A stretch of 64,000 nucleotides of DNA from PALSA-1335 sp965231025 (GCA_965231025.1 OZ246407.1:868001-932000); one strand, 5' to 3'. Positions 27,336-34,749 are shown, counted from the stretch's first letter. The notes: generated by a model from the sequence alone, not told the origin. Made by a program: numbers and translations.

Positions 27336-29938
27336 GCTTTTGATGAATGAAATTGGGCCGACTCTTGATAGGTATGCAGAAGCAAAACCCTCACATCACG
27401 GACAAATTGACGCCTTCTCTGGTGCACCGCCTCAAGCCGGGATTTTACGGAAGCCATCTGCCCGGCCGTTTTTCTCCGCAAGTCGCGTGATTCCACCAAA
27501 GCTCCCAGCTCCTTTTGAATCTCATCGATGCGGGCGTCAATTTCCCCGATGCGGGCTTTCAGTTTCCTGGACTCGGAAATATGAACTCTCATCTCCGTAA
27601 AATGATCCTCCTTCAGCAAAGAAGGGAGTGATTCGAACAAAGCGGACCTCCGACCGTCAGCCAAAGCCTTTTCCGCAAATAAACCGGCACGTTCGCTTTC
27701 AAACGACAGTATTGCCTGTTCAGCGCCGTCAACCCCATCGCCAAAATCGGATTCAAGCCTGAAATACTCTTCCTCAAGACCTGAAATGACAGCCTGAAAT
27801 TCCCGCAGCCTTTCCTGCACGATTCTTGCGGAAGCGCTTCTGGCAGGATTTTCAAAACTCAATTCCCTGAAAATCCTGACGTACAGGGACATCAGCTCAT
27901 CACTGTCCAGACTCGTGCTGAACGCCTTGGTCGTTTCCTCAAAATCAATTTGGTCACGGAATGCCTCCAGTTTGAGGAGTGCGTAAGTGACGAGACTTTT
28001 GGGATGCTCCTCCGGGGCAGAAAGTACCTGGATCAATGCGGCGATTTCATGCCTTATATAAGTCTTTTTTTGCATTTCCGGGAACTGTCCGAACCATTCA
28101 ACCACCGATTGAATACGCGTCTCCCTACCGGCAATCACGGGATCCGGCAAAACCGGGGCCTCAACGGGCCCCGACTCGCCGCCGGTAACGTCTTCATTGG
28201 CATCTTCGGTGACCGCGTCGCCGGTAACGTCTTCGGACGCCACCTCGCAGGTTACGCTTTCGGCCGCCTGCACCGGCTCTTCCTCAGGTTGAGCCGCCGG
28301 CTTTTCCCCAACTGCTTTTGCATCCAAAACATCCTTCCATAATGCGGCCTTGCAGGGAGTCGGATCAAATGCATACATCGACATGCGGAGGTTGACGGCC
28401 TGCAAAACACCCGGAGCCATACCCTCAAACCGCATTGCTCCAAAATCCTCAATCGGCATGTGTGCAATTCGTGCAATAACTTTCTCAAGAAGTTCCTGCT
28501 TTTTTTGAGTATGGCCGCATAATTTCGATTTCGAGTTCGACTGAACGTATGTGGACAATCGTGACCCTAAAAACTCAAGGACTCTATCCCTCAACTGACC
28601 CAACCCAAACCCTTCGGCGGCCCCCTGGTTCAACAAAGGTTTTACCTGCTCATCAACGATCTGCAACGTTTTCCATAGAAACGTATCGACAGTCTTGAAA
28701 TCAACGATCAGAGTGGCATCATTGGCATGAAGGTCATTACATCTTGTGCAGCAGTACAACCCCTGCTGTAGTGCCTCGGTAAAAAAAGGTTCATAGATCA
28801 AAAGCGCGAGCCGGTTGGAAAACTCATCCGGACTCTCCCTGTAAGCATCAGGAATCGGCTGAAAAGGTGAAGGTGGAGCTTCCGGTAAAGGGGAAACTTC
28901 CGGTGAAGCCGCTGGGGGCTCGCATTCAACGACCGGGACATCCGCGTCTGTCCCCGGTACCTGGACCTGCGGAACTCCAAGAGCGGATACCGCGGAATCC
29001 GGATCGCATTCATCAACCTCTGCGCAAAGATTCCGGAGCTCATGTCTTTTCATCCCATCAAGAACTTTTTTTCTGTAAAAAGCCCTGGTATTCCCGAAAA
29101 TCGCTGAAAACTTCGGATGAATCCCGGCCTCCAAAAAATCACTTTCAGCCAGATGTTCCGTGTCCGTAAAAACCCCGTTGGCAAAATCTCTCAGTTCAGC
29201 AAGCGCCGGGCCTTTTATTCCGTAACACATCTTCAAATTCCCGCGCCTTTTGTTTAAAAAATTACGGAACGTGCGAACCAGATCTGAAAACCGGAAAGGT
29301 TTCTTCAAATACTGCATGTGCTTCACATCTTCGATAATTTTATTCAACGCATCGTCAGCGAGCTGCTGCATGACATTGAGAAGGTCCTGATCGGAGGTAC
29401 TCTTCGTATGAATTCTCTCGCATCTCCCGCACAAATATCCACCTTTGTCCTCATAAACGGGAGACAAAAGCTTCGAAAAATAGATTTGAAACTGAAGCAA
29501 CGCGGGTTCCAGGTTATACATGTAATCATCTCCCAACTCCAACTTCTGCTCCCCCATCTCCAAATCATACTTCTCACCAATCATTGCTTTCACCTTGCGG
29601 CGTTCGCTGAAAATAGCCCCGGTGAGATCGGTAACAACCATCGGAGAAAGCCCATACTTGGCCGCCGCTTCCTCCATGCTCGTTTTAACCGTGGCACCGA
29701 TTAACTCACAGACATGATCTAATTCAGACTGCCTCCCGATAGCCCCCGGAACCGCTTGACCTATTGAAGCGATAACATCGTCTCTTATTCGAGCCAAAGT
29801 CTTAACAATAAGCAGACTTTCCTCAGATACATCATAAGAACCGGCAATTTCGCTGTATGAAGCAGCGACGGCCTTGGTCAGGTAGTTCTGGCTTAAAATA
29901 GTCTGTTTTTTTGCCTCAGCACGCACAATTACGTACAA
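27332..29938 (-). CDS. Giant-operon paralogue 1 (868 residues) with duplicated CxxC module
   Basis: First gene of the operon; no known family. Two similar halves are visible. Each has a CxxC-x3-H site (YLCGRCERIH, Cys170/173, His177; YCCTRCNDLH, Cys397/400, His404). Each then has a helical region and a single later Cys (KMCYG at 238; KLCGH at 474), suggesting two metal-binding modules. A Pro/Glu/Val-rich linker (540-605) leads to the module shared with its paralogues (about 608-715), then a coiled coil (720-850). The first start is TTG at 29938, only about 11 bases after the -10 box; GTG at 29926 is an alternative. Stop overlaps the next start by four bases. Confidence 0.8.
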   Translation of the reverse strand: MYVIVRAEAKKQTILSQNYLTKAVAASYSEIAGSYDVSEESLLIVKTLARIRDDVIASIGQAVPGAIGRQSELDHVCELIGATVKTSMEEAAAKYGLSPMVVTDLTGAIFSERRKVKAMIGEKYDLEMGEQKLELGDDYMYNLEPALLQFQIYFSKLLSPVYEDKGGYLCGRCERIHTKSTSDQDLLNVMQQLADDALNKIIEDVKHMQYLKKPFRFSDLVRTFRNFLNKRRGNLKMCYGIKGPALAELRDFANGVFTDTEHLAESDFLEAGIHPKFSAIFGNTRAFYRKKVLDGMKRHELRNLCAEVDECDPDSAVSALGVPQVQVPGTDADVPVVECEPPAASPEVSPLPEAPPSPFQPIPDAYRESPDEFSNRLALLIYEPFFTEALQQGLYCCTRCNDLHANDATLIVDFKTVDTFLWKTLQIVDEQVKPLLNQGAAEGFGLGQLRDRVLEFLGSRLSTYVQSNSKSKLCGHTQKKQELLEKVIARIAHMPIEDFGAMRFEGMAPGVLQAVNLRMSMYAFDPTPCKAALWKDVLDAKAVGEKPAAQPEEEPVQAAESVTCEVASEDVTGDAVTEDANEDVTGGESGPVEAPVLPDPVIAGRETRIQSVVEWFGQFPEMQKKTYIRHEIAALIQVLSAPEEHPKSLVTYALLKLEAFRDQIDFEETTKAFSTSLDSDELMSLYVRIFRELSFENPARSASARIVQERLREFQAVISGLEEEYFRLESDFGDGVDGAEQAILSFESERAGLFAEKALADGRRSALFESLPSLLKEDHFTEMRVHISESRKLKARIGEIDARIDEIQKELGALVESRDLRRKTAGQMASVKSRLEAVHQRRRQFVRDVRVLLLHTYQESAQFHSSKA

Positions 29939-29949
29939 AAAAGGAGGTT

Positions 29950-29977
29950 ATTATAAATAAAAATACGTATTTGTCAA
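29950..29977 (-). promoter_or_regulatory. Consensus promoter with palindrome, driving the giant operon
   Basis: On the minus strand: TTGACA (29977-29972), 16-base spacer, TATAAT (29955-29950), both perfect consensus. The spacer side of the -35 holds a perfect 12-bp palindrome AAATACGTATTT (29961-29972), a plausible repressor site. The predicted transcription start is near 29943, a few bases before the first start codon. No SD is visible on this strand. Confidence 0.8.
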
Positions 29978-30057
29978 TAGGCAGTTGGAAACCACAAAAA
30001 CTGCCAAAAAGCATGACAAAACCATGAAAACCTTATCAGATCGCGCCATACTGAAAA

Positions 30058-30648
30058 CTACATCACCAAGCCCGCTTTTTGGGCACAATCCAGAATAACC
30101 TTTTCGACGTCTCCGACACACAGGGGAATCTTGTTTTCCAGACTCCAAACCTGGTAGTCAAAAAGGTCGGCCGCCGCCATCTCGCGCTGGGCGCTTTCCA
30201 TGCGCCGCTGCAGCTCCTCTTCGGGAAGTTTCCCCCGCTTTGCAATGCGTTCAAGCAGTTTCTCGGGACTTTCCGCTTTCAAAAAGATCGTCACCAGATT
30301 TTCCCTGGGCATCACCTTCCGGATCGAATGAAACCCCTGGACATCAACTTCCCTCACCACGATTTTACCGGCCTCCAGCGAATCGATGATCGGCTTCTTC
30401 AACGTCCCGTAATAGTCCTTCTTATGGACCTGGGCCCATTCCAGAAAATTGCCCTTATCGATTTCGGACTTAAACCTCTGCTCACTGATGAAGTGGTACA
30501 CCTCACCGTCCTTTTCCCCCGGCCGGATAGCTCGCGTCGTATGGGAAATCGGAAAAACAAACCGGGGATATTTTTCCTTGAGGGCGCGGATAACCGTCCC
30601 TTTTCCAACGCCCGACGGACCTGAAATAATAAAGAGAATTCCTTTCAT
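30058..30648 (-). CDS. gmk: Guanylate kinase
   Basis: Converts GMP to GDP with ATP. I take the ATG at 30648, giving 196 residues starting MKGILFIISGPSGVGKGTV (P-loop at once, normal for the family); the frame extends upstream to 30771 but across promoter sequences. Family motifs: SHTTRAIRPGEKDGEVYHF and REVDVQGFHSI, with the guanine-binding residues. It is monocistronic or precedes the giant operon by 120 bases, which has its own promoter. Confidence 0.95.
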   Translation of the reverse strand: MKGILFIISGPSGVGKGTVIRALKEKYPRFVFPISHTTRAIRPGEKDGEVYHFISEQRFKSEIDKGNFLEWAQVHKKDYYGTLKKPIIDSLEAGKIVVREVDVQGFHSIRKVMPRENLVTIFLKAESPEKLLERIAKRGKLPEEELQRRMESAQREMAAADLFDYQVWSLENKIPLCVGDVEKVILDCAQKAGLVM

Positions 30649-30667
30649 GGCTCCGCCTGCGAGGCTA

Positions 30668-30696
30668 TTGACTAAAAAGTAAGAATATTTTATAAT
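30668..30696 (+). promoter_or_regulatory. Strong rightward promoter upstream of the structured RNA
   Basis: TTGACT (30668-30673), 17-base spacer, TATAAT (30691-30696). It would start a transcript near 30703 that reads through the structured RNA region. No coding gene follows on this strand before the terminator at 31297. Confidence 0.65.
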
Positions 30697-30719
30697 ACTA
30701 TAATGCTCTGAAGCACCAA
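30692..30719 (-). promoter_or_regulatory. Candidate gmk promoter
   Basis: On the minus strand: TTGGTG (30719-30714), 16-base spacer, TATTAT (30697-30692). It overlaps the rightward -10 box at 30691-30696. Predicted start about 35 bases before the gmk ATG. Confidence 0.4.
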
Positions 30720-30770
30720 AACCAAGTATAGCAAAAAAAAACTCATCCGTCGCAACCCCTTCTAAGAGCA

Positions 30771-30799
30771 TTGAAGAAAACGGGAAAAAATGCTAGAAT
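30771..30799 (+). promoter_or_regulatory. Second rightward promoter, at the structured RNA
   Basis: TTGAAG (30771-30776), 17-base spacer, TAGAAT (30794-30799). The predicted start is about 30806. An 8-bp inverted repeat (AATGCTCT 30702-30709 with AGAGCATT 30765-30772) ends at its -35 box. Confidence 0.6.
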
Positions 30800-30805
30800 A
30801 ATGAG

Positions 30806-31330
30806 ATAACAAAAAGCAAAAAATGTTCCTTGAAAACTAAAACCAACGTCGAAAAGTAGTCAGACACAAGCTATCCGGTGGAAAATGGCTTCTGCCTCCC
30901 TACTTTTCGATGCAGTCGGCGCGACAACCGACTCACCTAAAGTAGCCTCCGTCACTACCGCCCGCCGAATATTCTTTTGCGGGCCGACGGCAGGAACTTA
31001 CCCCGAGCACACAGTGCTCAACAAAACAAAAACACACTCAACCAAAAAGTTTACTTCTCCTCGCTTCGGCCGGGAGAGAAACACAAAAAACCAAAATACA
31101 AATGGACGGCGGTGTAACCAGCGTCCTAAAATAATGCACCAAAGAACGGTAGGGAGCAAAGTTTTTCAGCATTCATGCTGAAAGACGGTAACAGGGCACA
31201 TTTGTTCGCGGCCTTGTTGCCAACCGCTCCTTGATCTTCTTTATCCTCAGCGCTTCGAAAACAAGCAGCTGATAGGGTAAGATCAGAGAGCTATAAAAGG
31301 ACCAGCATCTTTACGAAGCTGGTCCTTTTT
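30806..31330 (+). ncRNA. Large structured non-coding RNA, unidentified
   Basis: No credible protein frame, but dense base-pairing. Stems: an 11-bp stem (30849-30859 with 30900-30910) holding an inner 7-bp stem; AGTCGG/CCGACT (30914/30928); GCCCGC/GCGGGC (30960/30979); GAGCAC/GTGCTC with an ACA loop (31005/31014); TCTCC/GGAGA (31056/31073); and GGACG/CGTCC (31104/31122). The 3' part is a multi-branch domain closed by GGAGC/GCTCC (31153/31226). It contains a 7-bp TTCAGCA/TGCTGAA hairpin (31165/31176) and an 11-bp stem (31187-31197 with 31211-31221), followed by a long irregular hairpin (31232-31285). A-rich single-stranded stretches separate the halves. Promoter at 30771, terminator at 31297. 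I find no tRNA-like end (tmRNA) and none of the RNase P or SRP core sequences. Confidence 0.7.
31297..31330 (+). terminator. Rho-independent terminator, possibly bidirectional
   Basis: Perfect 10-bp stem AAGGACCAGC (31297-31306) with GCTGGTCCTT (31318-31327), an 11-base loop and a T run to 31330. On the other strand the stem is followed by TTTTATAG, so it may also end ssb transcripts. Confidence 0.85.
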
Positions 31331-31356
31331 CCTATGCCCCACAAGGGTCAGTTCAA

Positions 31357-31851
31357 TTAAAACGGAAGATCCTCAATCGCAACCTCATCGGCGGCGCCTG
31401 CGGCAACGGCCGGCCCCATGTCCACGCCTTCGGCCGCCTGATTTTGCTGAATCCCGGCGGCTTTGCGCGGAGCGCCAGTGTATCCGCCGCCCATTTCATC
31501 ATCCCCGGACGAAGCGCCTTTTCTATCGAGAATAATGACATTTTCGGCAACAATTTCCGTCCGGTAGCGTTTCACGCCGTCTTCGCCCTCCCAATCGCGG
31601 GTCTGCATGCGTCCTTCGACATAAACCTTTGTCCCCTTCTTCACATACTGTCCAACGATTTCAGCGAGCCTTCTCCAGACCACGACGTTGTGGAACTCAG
31701 CCTTCTCCTGTTTCTGGCCAGACTGGTCCTTCCAGACAAAGTTCGTCGCGACGCTGAAAGAGGCCACGGTCTGTCCTCCCGGAATCTGGCGGAGTTCCGG
31801 ATCGCGGGTAACGTTCCCGATAATCTGGGCACGGTTCAATGACATTGCCAT
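31357..31851 (-). CDS. ssb: Single-stranded DNA-binding protein
   Basis: Binds ssDNA and recruits repair and replication proteins. I use the ATG at 31851 (MAMSLNRAQIIGNVTRDPEL); an ATG at 31845 is equally possible, and the frame extends to 31941 without family similarity. The OB fold spans about residues 3-110, a Gly-rich linker follows, and the last residues EDLPF form the acidic protein-docking tip. About 164 residues, normal length. Its stop lies beside the terminator of the structured RNA. Confidence 0.95.
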   Translation of the reverse strand: MAMSLNRAQIIGNVTRDPELRQIPGGQTVASFSVATNFVWKDQSGQKQEKAEFHNVVVWRRLAEIVGQYVKKGTKVYVEGRMQTRDWEGEDGVKRYRTEIVAENVIILDRKGASSGDDEMGGGYTGAPRKAAGIQQNQAAEGVDMGPAVAAGAADEVAIEDLPF

Positions 31852-31975
31852 ACTGGTGTGAATTAAAAAATGATATGCCAAACAAGCAAAAGCTACTATA
31901 TAAACTCGGCCATGCCAAAACAAGCAAGTTACGCTTGCCAAAATATCGCATTAATGTTGACCTCCGCTTCCCCCG

Positions 31976-32158
31976 TCACGCCGGCTCGCAATTCACATCG
32001 GGAATCGGCTTCAACAAGGATTTGTTCAGTTCAATCTGCTCATACCTTCCGAAAAAATACCCATACCCGAAAGCAAGAACGAACAGCACAAAAACAGCCA
32101 CCGCCCATAAAACCAAATTCCGCCGGGACCATTGAACCGTTTGATGTTGCTTTTTCAT
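31976..32158 (-). CDS. Small single-helix membrane protein
   Basis: 60 residues from the ATG at 32158: a basic, Gln-rich cytoplasmic start (MKKQHQTVQWSRRN), one transmembrane helix (about 15-35, ending FGYGYFFG) and a short outside tail ending VNCEPA with one Cys. The frame is open further upstream but that part lies over the divergent methyltransferase gene. No known family. The helix with flanking charges supports a real gene. Confidence 0.55.
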   Translation of the reverse strand: MKKQHQTVQWSRRNLVLWAVAVFVLFVLAFGYGYFFGRYEQIELNKSLLKPIPDVNCEPA

Positions 32159-32182
32159 AAAAACATGAAATGATACACGGGT

Positions 32183-33436
32183 ATGACAACCTACGCATTT
32201 ATTCTTGGCCGGAAACACCTGCTTTCCATAGCAGAACTCTGCACCGTACTGGGCTCCGTAAAGGGATCGAAAATCATCGACCTCGTCCCGGAAGCCCTCA
32301 TCGCGGAACTCCCGCAGCCCCTCGCCAATCCGCAAGAGAGCCTGAACCGTCTTGGCGGAACCATCAGCATCGCAGAAATTTTCAGCCAGTCAAAAAAAGA
32401 TAAGTCTGCCATCGTCCCGGCAGTCGGCGAATTTCTGACGACAAAATTCCAGGGAAGACCGAACAAGCTCAATTACGGAATAAGCCTCTCCAGTTTTACA
32501 GAAAGACATGAAGAAATTTTAAAAAGAACCTTAATTTCCCTTAAAAAAGAACTGGTCAAAGCGGAAATTAAATCCCGTTTCATCAACAAGAACTTCAAAA
32601 ATCCCGAAAGCGCCGCCATACACGGAGAAGAACTCCTCAAAGACGGTTCCCACATCACTGTCATTCAGGGCAATAACCACTATTTCTACGGTGAAACGAA
32701 AGCGCTCCAGGACATTGAAAAATACAGCCAGCGCGACTATCAACGGCCGGGCCGGGACCCCCACCTGGGCATGCTCCCTCCAAAACTGGCCCAGATGATG
32801 ATCAACCTCGCCGGAAAAACCCCGCTGGAAGAAAAAATCCCGGACAACAGCCTGCTCTATGACCCGTTCACCGGCATTGGGACGGTACTCACCGAAGGAC
32901 TGCTCCTGGGATTCAACGCGCTCGGTTCCGACATCAACGAACAAGCACTCCAAAAAGCCCACAATAACATCGACTGGATGATAAGGAAATACAACATCCT
33001 CACCCCCCAGCCCCGGCTCTTCATCAAAGACGCGACCCAGCTCACCAAAAAAGAGATACCCCAGTCCCCCGCCCTCATCGTGACTGAATCGTACCTTGGA
33101 CCTCCGGTAAGCCAGTTCCCCGTCCCGGAAAACATCAGAAAAACCTTCAGCAGTATCCACGAAACGCTGTTCAGATTTTTCAGAACGGTCAAGCCGCTCA
33201 TAGACAAAGAGACCCCCGTCGTCATCAGTTTCCTGGCCTACAAACGCAAGGACCGGTACTTCTTCCTGGAAGACCTGGTTGAAGAAATTGCGCAAATGGG
33301 ATACCGGGCAGAACCGCTCATTCCCCATGAAATCAGCAAAAAATACGGCTTGAAGGTCTACGAGCGGCTGGGACTCATCTATGACCGTCCGGACCAGATC
33401 GTCTGCCGCGAGATATGGAAGTTCGTCAAAACATAA
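32183..33436 (+). CDS. Trm11/TrmG10-like tRNA methyltransferase with THUMP region
   Basis: 417-residue SAM-dependent RNA methyltransferase. The N-terminal part (1-160) resembles the ferredoxin-like plus THUMP region. The motif PHLGMLPPKLAQMMINLAG precedes the catalytic fold, as in archaeal and eukaryotic tRNA guanine-N2 methyltransferases. Motif I is DPFTGIGTVLTEGLLLG, followed by GSDIN. The place of the usual catalytic DPPY reads TESYLGPP, a marked change. The substrate is probably a tRNA guanine, by family; activity with this motif is uncertain. It stands upstream of a DUF1003 gene by 24 bases. Confidence 0.82.
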   Translation: MTTYAFILGRKHLLSIAELCTVLGSVKGSKIIDLVPEALIAELPQPLANPQESLNRLGGTISIAEIFSQSKKDKSAIVPAVGEFLTTKFQGRPNKLNYGISLSSFTERHEEILKRTLISLKKELVKAEIKSRFINKNFKNPESAAIHGEELLKDGSHITVIQGNNHYFYGETKALQDIEKYSQRDYQRPGRDPHLGMLPPKLAQMMINLAGKTPLEEKIPDNSLLYDPFTGIGTVLTEGLLLGFNALGSDINEQALQKAHNNIDWMIRKYNILTPQPRLFIKDATQLTKKEIPQSPALIVTESYLGPPVSQFPVPENIRKTFSSIHETLFRFFRTVKPLIDKETPVVISFLAYKRKDRYFFLEDLVEEIAQMGYRAEPLIPHEISKKYGLKVYERLGLIYDRPDQIVCREIWKFVKT

Positions 33437-33460
33437 ACCATAATAAAATAATCTTCCCCC

Positions 33461-34027
33461 ATGAATCTCCCTCAAAAAACCGCCGAGAAACTCAAAAAAA
33501 TAATGAAAATCCACACGGGTGTCCATCAGGAACTGGTCAAACACCGCCGCGAAAAAATCAAAAGTTTCAAGGCGAAAATGGACCTCAAGCGCGGACTCAC
33601 CGACAAAATAGCCGATTACCTGACTGAATTTTTCGGTTCGGTGTGGTTTTTGATTTTCAACATGGCCTGGTTCGCAAGCTGGATGTTCATCAATACGGGT
33701 CTTATTCCGGGAATACCGGCTTTTGACTCATTTCCATACGGACTCCTGACCATGATCGTGTCACTCGAGGCCATCTTCCTGGCCATCGTTGTTTTGATCA
33801 GCCAGAACCGTGCGGCCCACATCGCGGACCTGCGTGAAGAGGTCGACCTGCACCTGAACGTGCTGGCGGAACAGGAAATCACCAAAATGCTCATCATCAT
33901 AGATGAAATCCACGACCACCTGGGCATGCCCCCGGAAGACGACGAAGAACTGGCCATGATGAAGAAAAAAACCGACCTCAACGAAATTGAAAAAGAGCTT
34001 GCCGCAGAGATGGGCAGAAATAAGTAA
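33461..34027 (+). CDS. DUF1003 family membrane protein
   Basis: 188 residues: a basic N-terminal region, ADYLTEFFGSVWFLIFNMAWFASWM (first helix), an outside loop with Gly-Ile-Pro-Ala-Phe-Asp, a second helix, then the conserved ISQNRAAHIADLREEVDLHLN and a coiled-coil acidic tail. All are typical of DUF1003; no function is known. It ends 77 bases before the split tRNA-Asn. Confidence 0.9.
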   Translation: MNLPQKTAEKLKKIMKIHTGVHQELVKHRREKIKSFKAKMDLKRGLTDKIADYLTEFFGSVWFLIFNMAWFASWMFINTGLIPGIPAFDSFPYGLLTMIVSLEAIFLAIVVLISQNRAAHIADLREEVDLHLNVLAEQEITKMLIIIDEIHDHLGMPPEDDEELAMMKKKTDLNEIEKELAAEMGRNK

Positions 34028-34138
34028 AAAATTCGTTGATAATTACTTCTAGCTTGGCTATAGTGTCCCTGCTCCACGTTTGGGGCTTATTGAAAACTCG
34101 GCATTCCCCTGTAGCTCAGTGGTAGAGCAACCGGCTGT

Positions 34139-34647
34139 GAACACAATCTTTCCTCATTATGAAAGATAAAAGATCCTATGCCGACCGTGCTGAATATCTA
34201 AAGCAGGCTGTGGCCAAGAGAAGAAAATCTCTTCGCAAGCAGGCTATAGACCTTAAGGGCGGTCAGTGTCAGCTTTGCGGATATAAACGGTGCACCGACG
34301 CACTCGAATTCCATCACTTTCTCGACGAAAAAAACTTCGGGATATCCCGGAAGGGATACACCAGGAGTTGGGAAAAAGTGAAACAGGAACTCGATATATG
34401 TGTCTTATTATGCGCCAATTGTCACCGTGAAGTCGAAAACGGCATAACGCAGCTTCCCCGAGAAATCGGGGTTGAAACTCGTCTGGATAACGGTGAAAGC
34501 TAAGGTCTAAGACATAGACTAAGCCAATACCGTGGGAACCCCGCTTTGGCGGGGGCACCGTAGAGACTAGATACAGACGCACCTGACCTTTCAACAGAAA
34601 GAAGGTGAAGATATAGTCCACCCTTTATGGAAACATAGAGATACGTG
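34139..34647 (+). other. Group I intron (tRNA type) in tRNA-Asn
   Basis: A 509-base self-splicing intron. The 5' exon ends in U and the intron ends in G, as required. The guide GCAGCT (34449-34454) pairs with exon GGCTGT through a terminal U-G. P2 is CCCCGA/TCGGGG with a GAAA loop (34456-34471), P3 GTCTG/CAGAC (34481/34574), and P4 CGGT/ACCG (34491/34529). P6-like hairpin CCCCGC/GCGGGG follows, then P7 GACTA/TAGTC (34565/34614) in the classic R and S sequences. P9 has a GAAA loop (34623-34640). GAAA loops on both P2 and P9 suggest subgroup IC3. An HNH gene fills the loop of P1. Confidence 0.9.
34159..34503 (+). CDS. HNH homing endonuclease encoded in the intron
   Basis: 114-residue protein inside the group I intron. 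Basic N-terminus (about 1-30), then CQLCGY (first CxxC), LEFHHFLDEKNFG (the His pair of the HNH fold), and LLCANCHREVE (second CxxC with final His). It probably cuts intron-less tRNA-Asn genes to spread the intron. The start at 34159 lies in a hairpin (ATCTTTC/GAAAGAT). The last 18 or so codons overlap the guide and P2 of the ribozyme, so protein and RNA constrain each other. No frameshift is visible. Confidence 0.9.
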   Translation: MKDKRSYADRAEYLKQAVAKRRKSLRKQAIDLKGGQCQLCGYKRCTDALEFHHFLDEKNFGISRKGYTRSWEKVKQELDICVLLCANCHREVENGITQLPREIGVETRLDNGES

Positions 34648-34704
34648 TAACCGGTAGGTCACTGGTTCGAGCCCAGTCGGGGGAGCCATTCTTGAAACTC
34701 AGCA

Positions 34705-34733
34705 CATTTGAGCAATGCCTCAAATGGCTTTTT
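34705..34733 (+). terminator. Terminator of the tRNA-Asn transcript
   Basis: CATTTGAG (34705-34712) pairs with CTCAAATG (34719-34726), loop of six, followed by GCTTTTT. It lies 17 bases after the tRNA CCA. Confidence 0.75.
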
Positions 34734-34749
34734 CAAGTCCAGGACGAGA

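Larger units (their letters stand above)
34105..34688 (+). tRNA. tRNA-Asn (GUU) split by a group I intron
   Basis: 5' exon 34105-34138 and 3' exon 34648-34688 join into a 75-base tRNA ending in encoded CCA. Acceptor stem TCCCCTG/CGGGGGA, D-stem GCTC/GAGC, anticodon stem ACCGG/CCGGT, T-stem ACTGG/CCAGT with loop TTCGAGC, discriminator G. Across the splice the loop is CTGT+TAA, so the anticodon is GUU (Asn). The body closely resembles bacterial tRNA-Asn. Unspliced, the 5' exon runs into CTGTGAA, which mimics a His anticodon, but that lacks the G-1 and C73 of tRNA-His. The intron sits between anticodon positions 35 and 36. Confidence 0.93.

Noticed and set aside
30885..31181. 98-codon open frame over the structured RNA
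   Set aside because: Low-complexity composition, no family similarity, and it spans many RNA stems.
30806..31330. tmRNA, RNase P RNA or SRP RNA
   Set aside because: No tRNA-like T-loop and CCA end, no RNase P GAGGAAAGUC/ACAGAA core, no SRP GGAAGNAGC-type loop; length also differs.
34105..34175. tRNA-His reading of the unspliced gene (loop CTGTGAA)
   Set aside because: It lacks the G-1 and C73 of tRNA-His and has no 3' half in place; joining to 34648-34688 gives a perfect tRNA-Asn.
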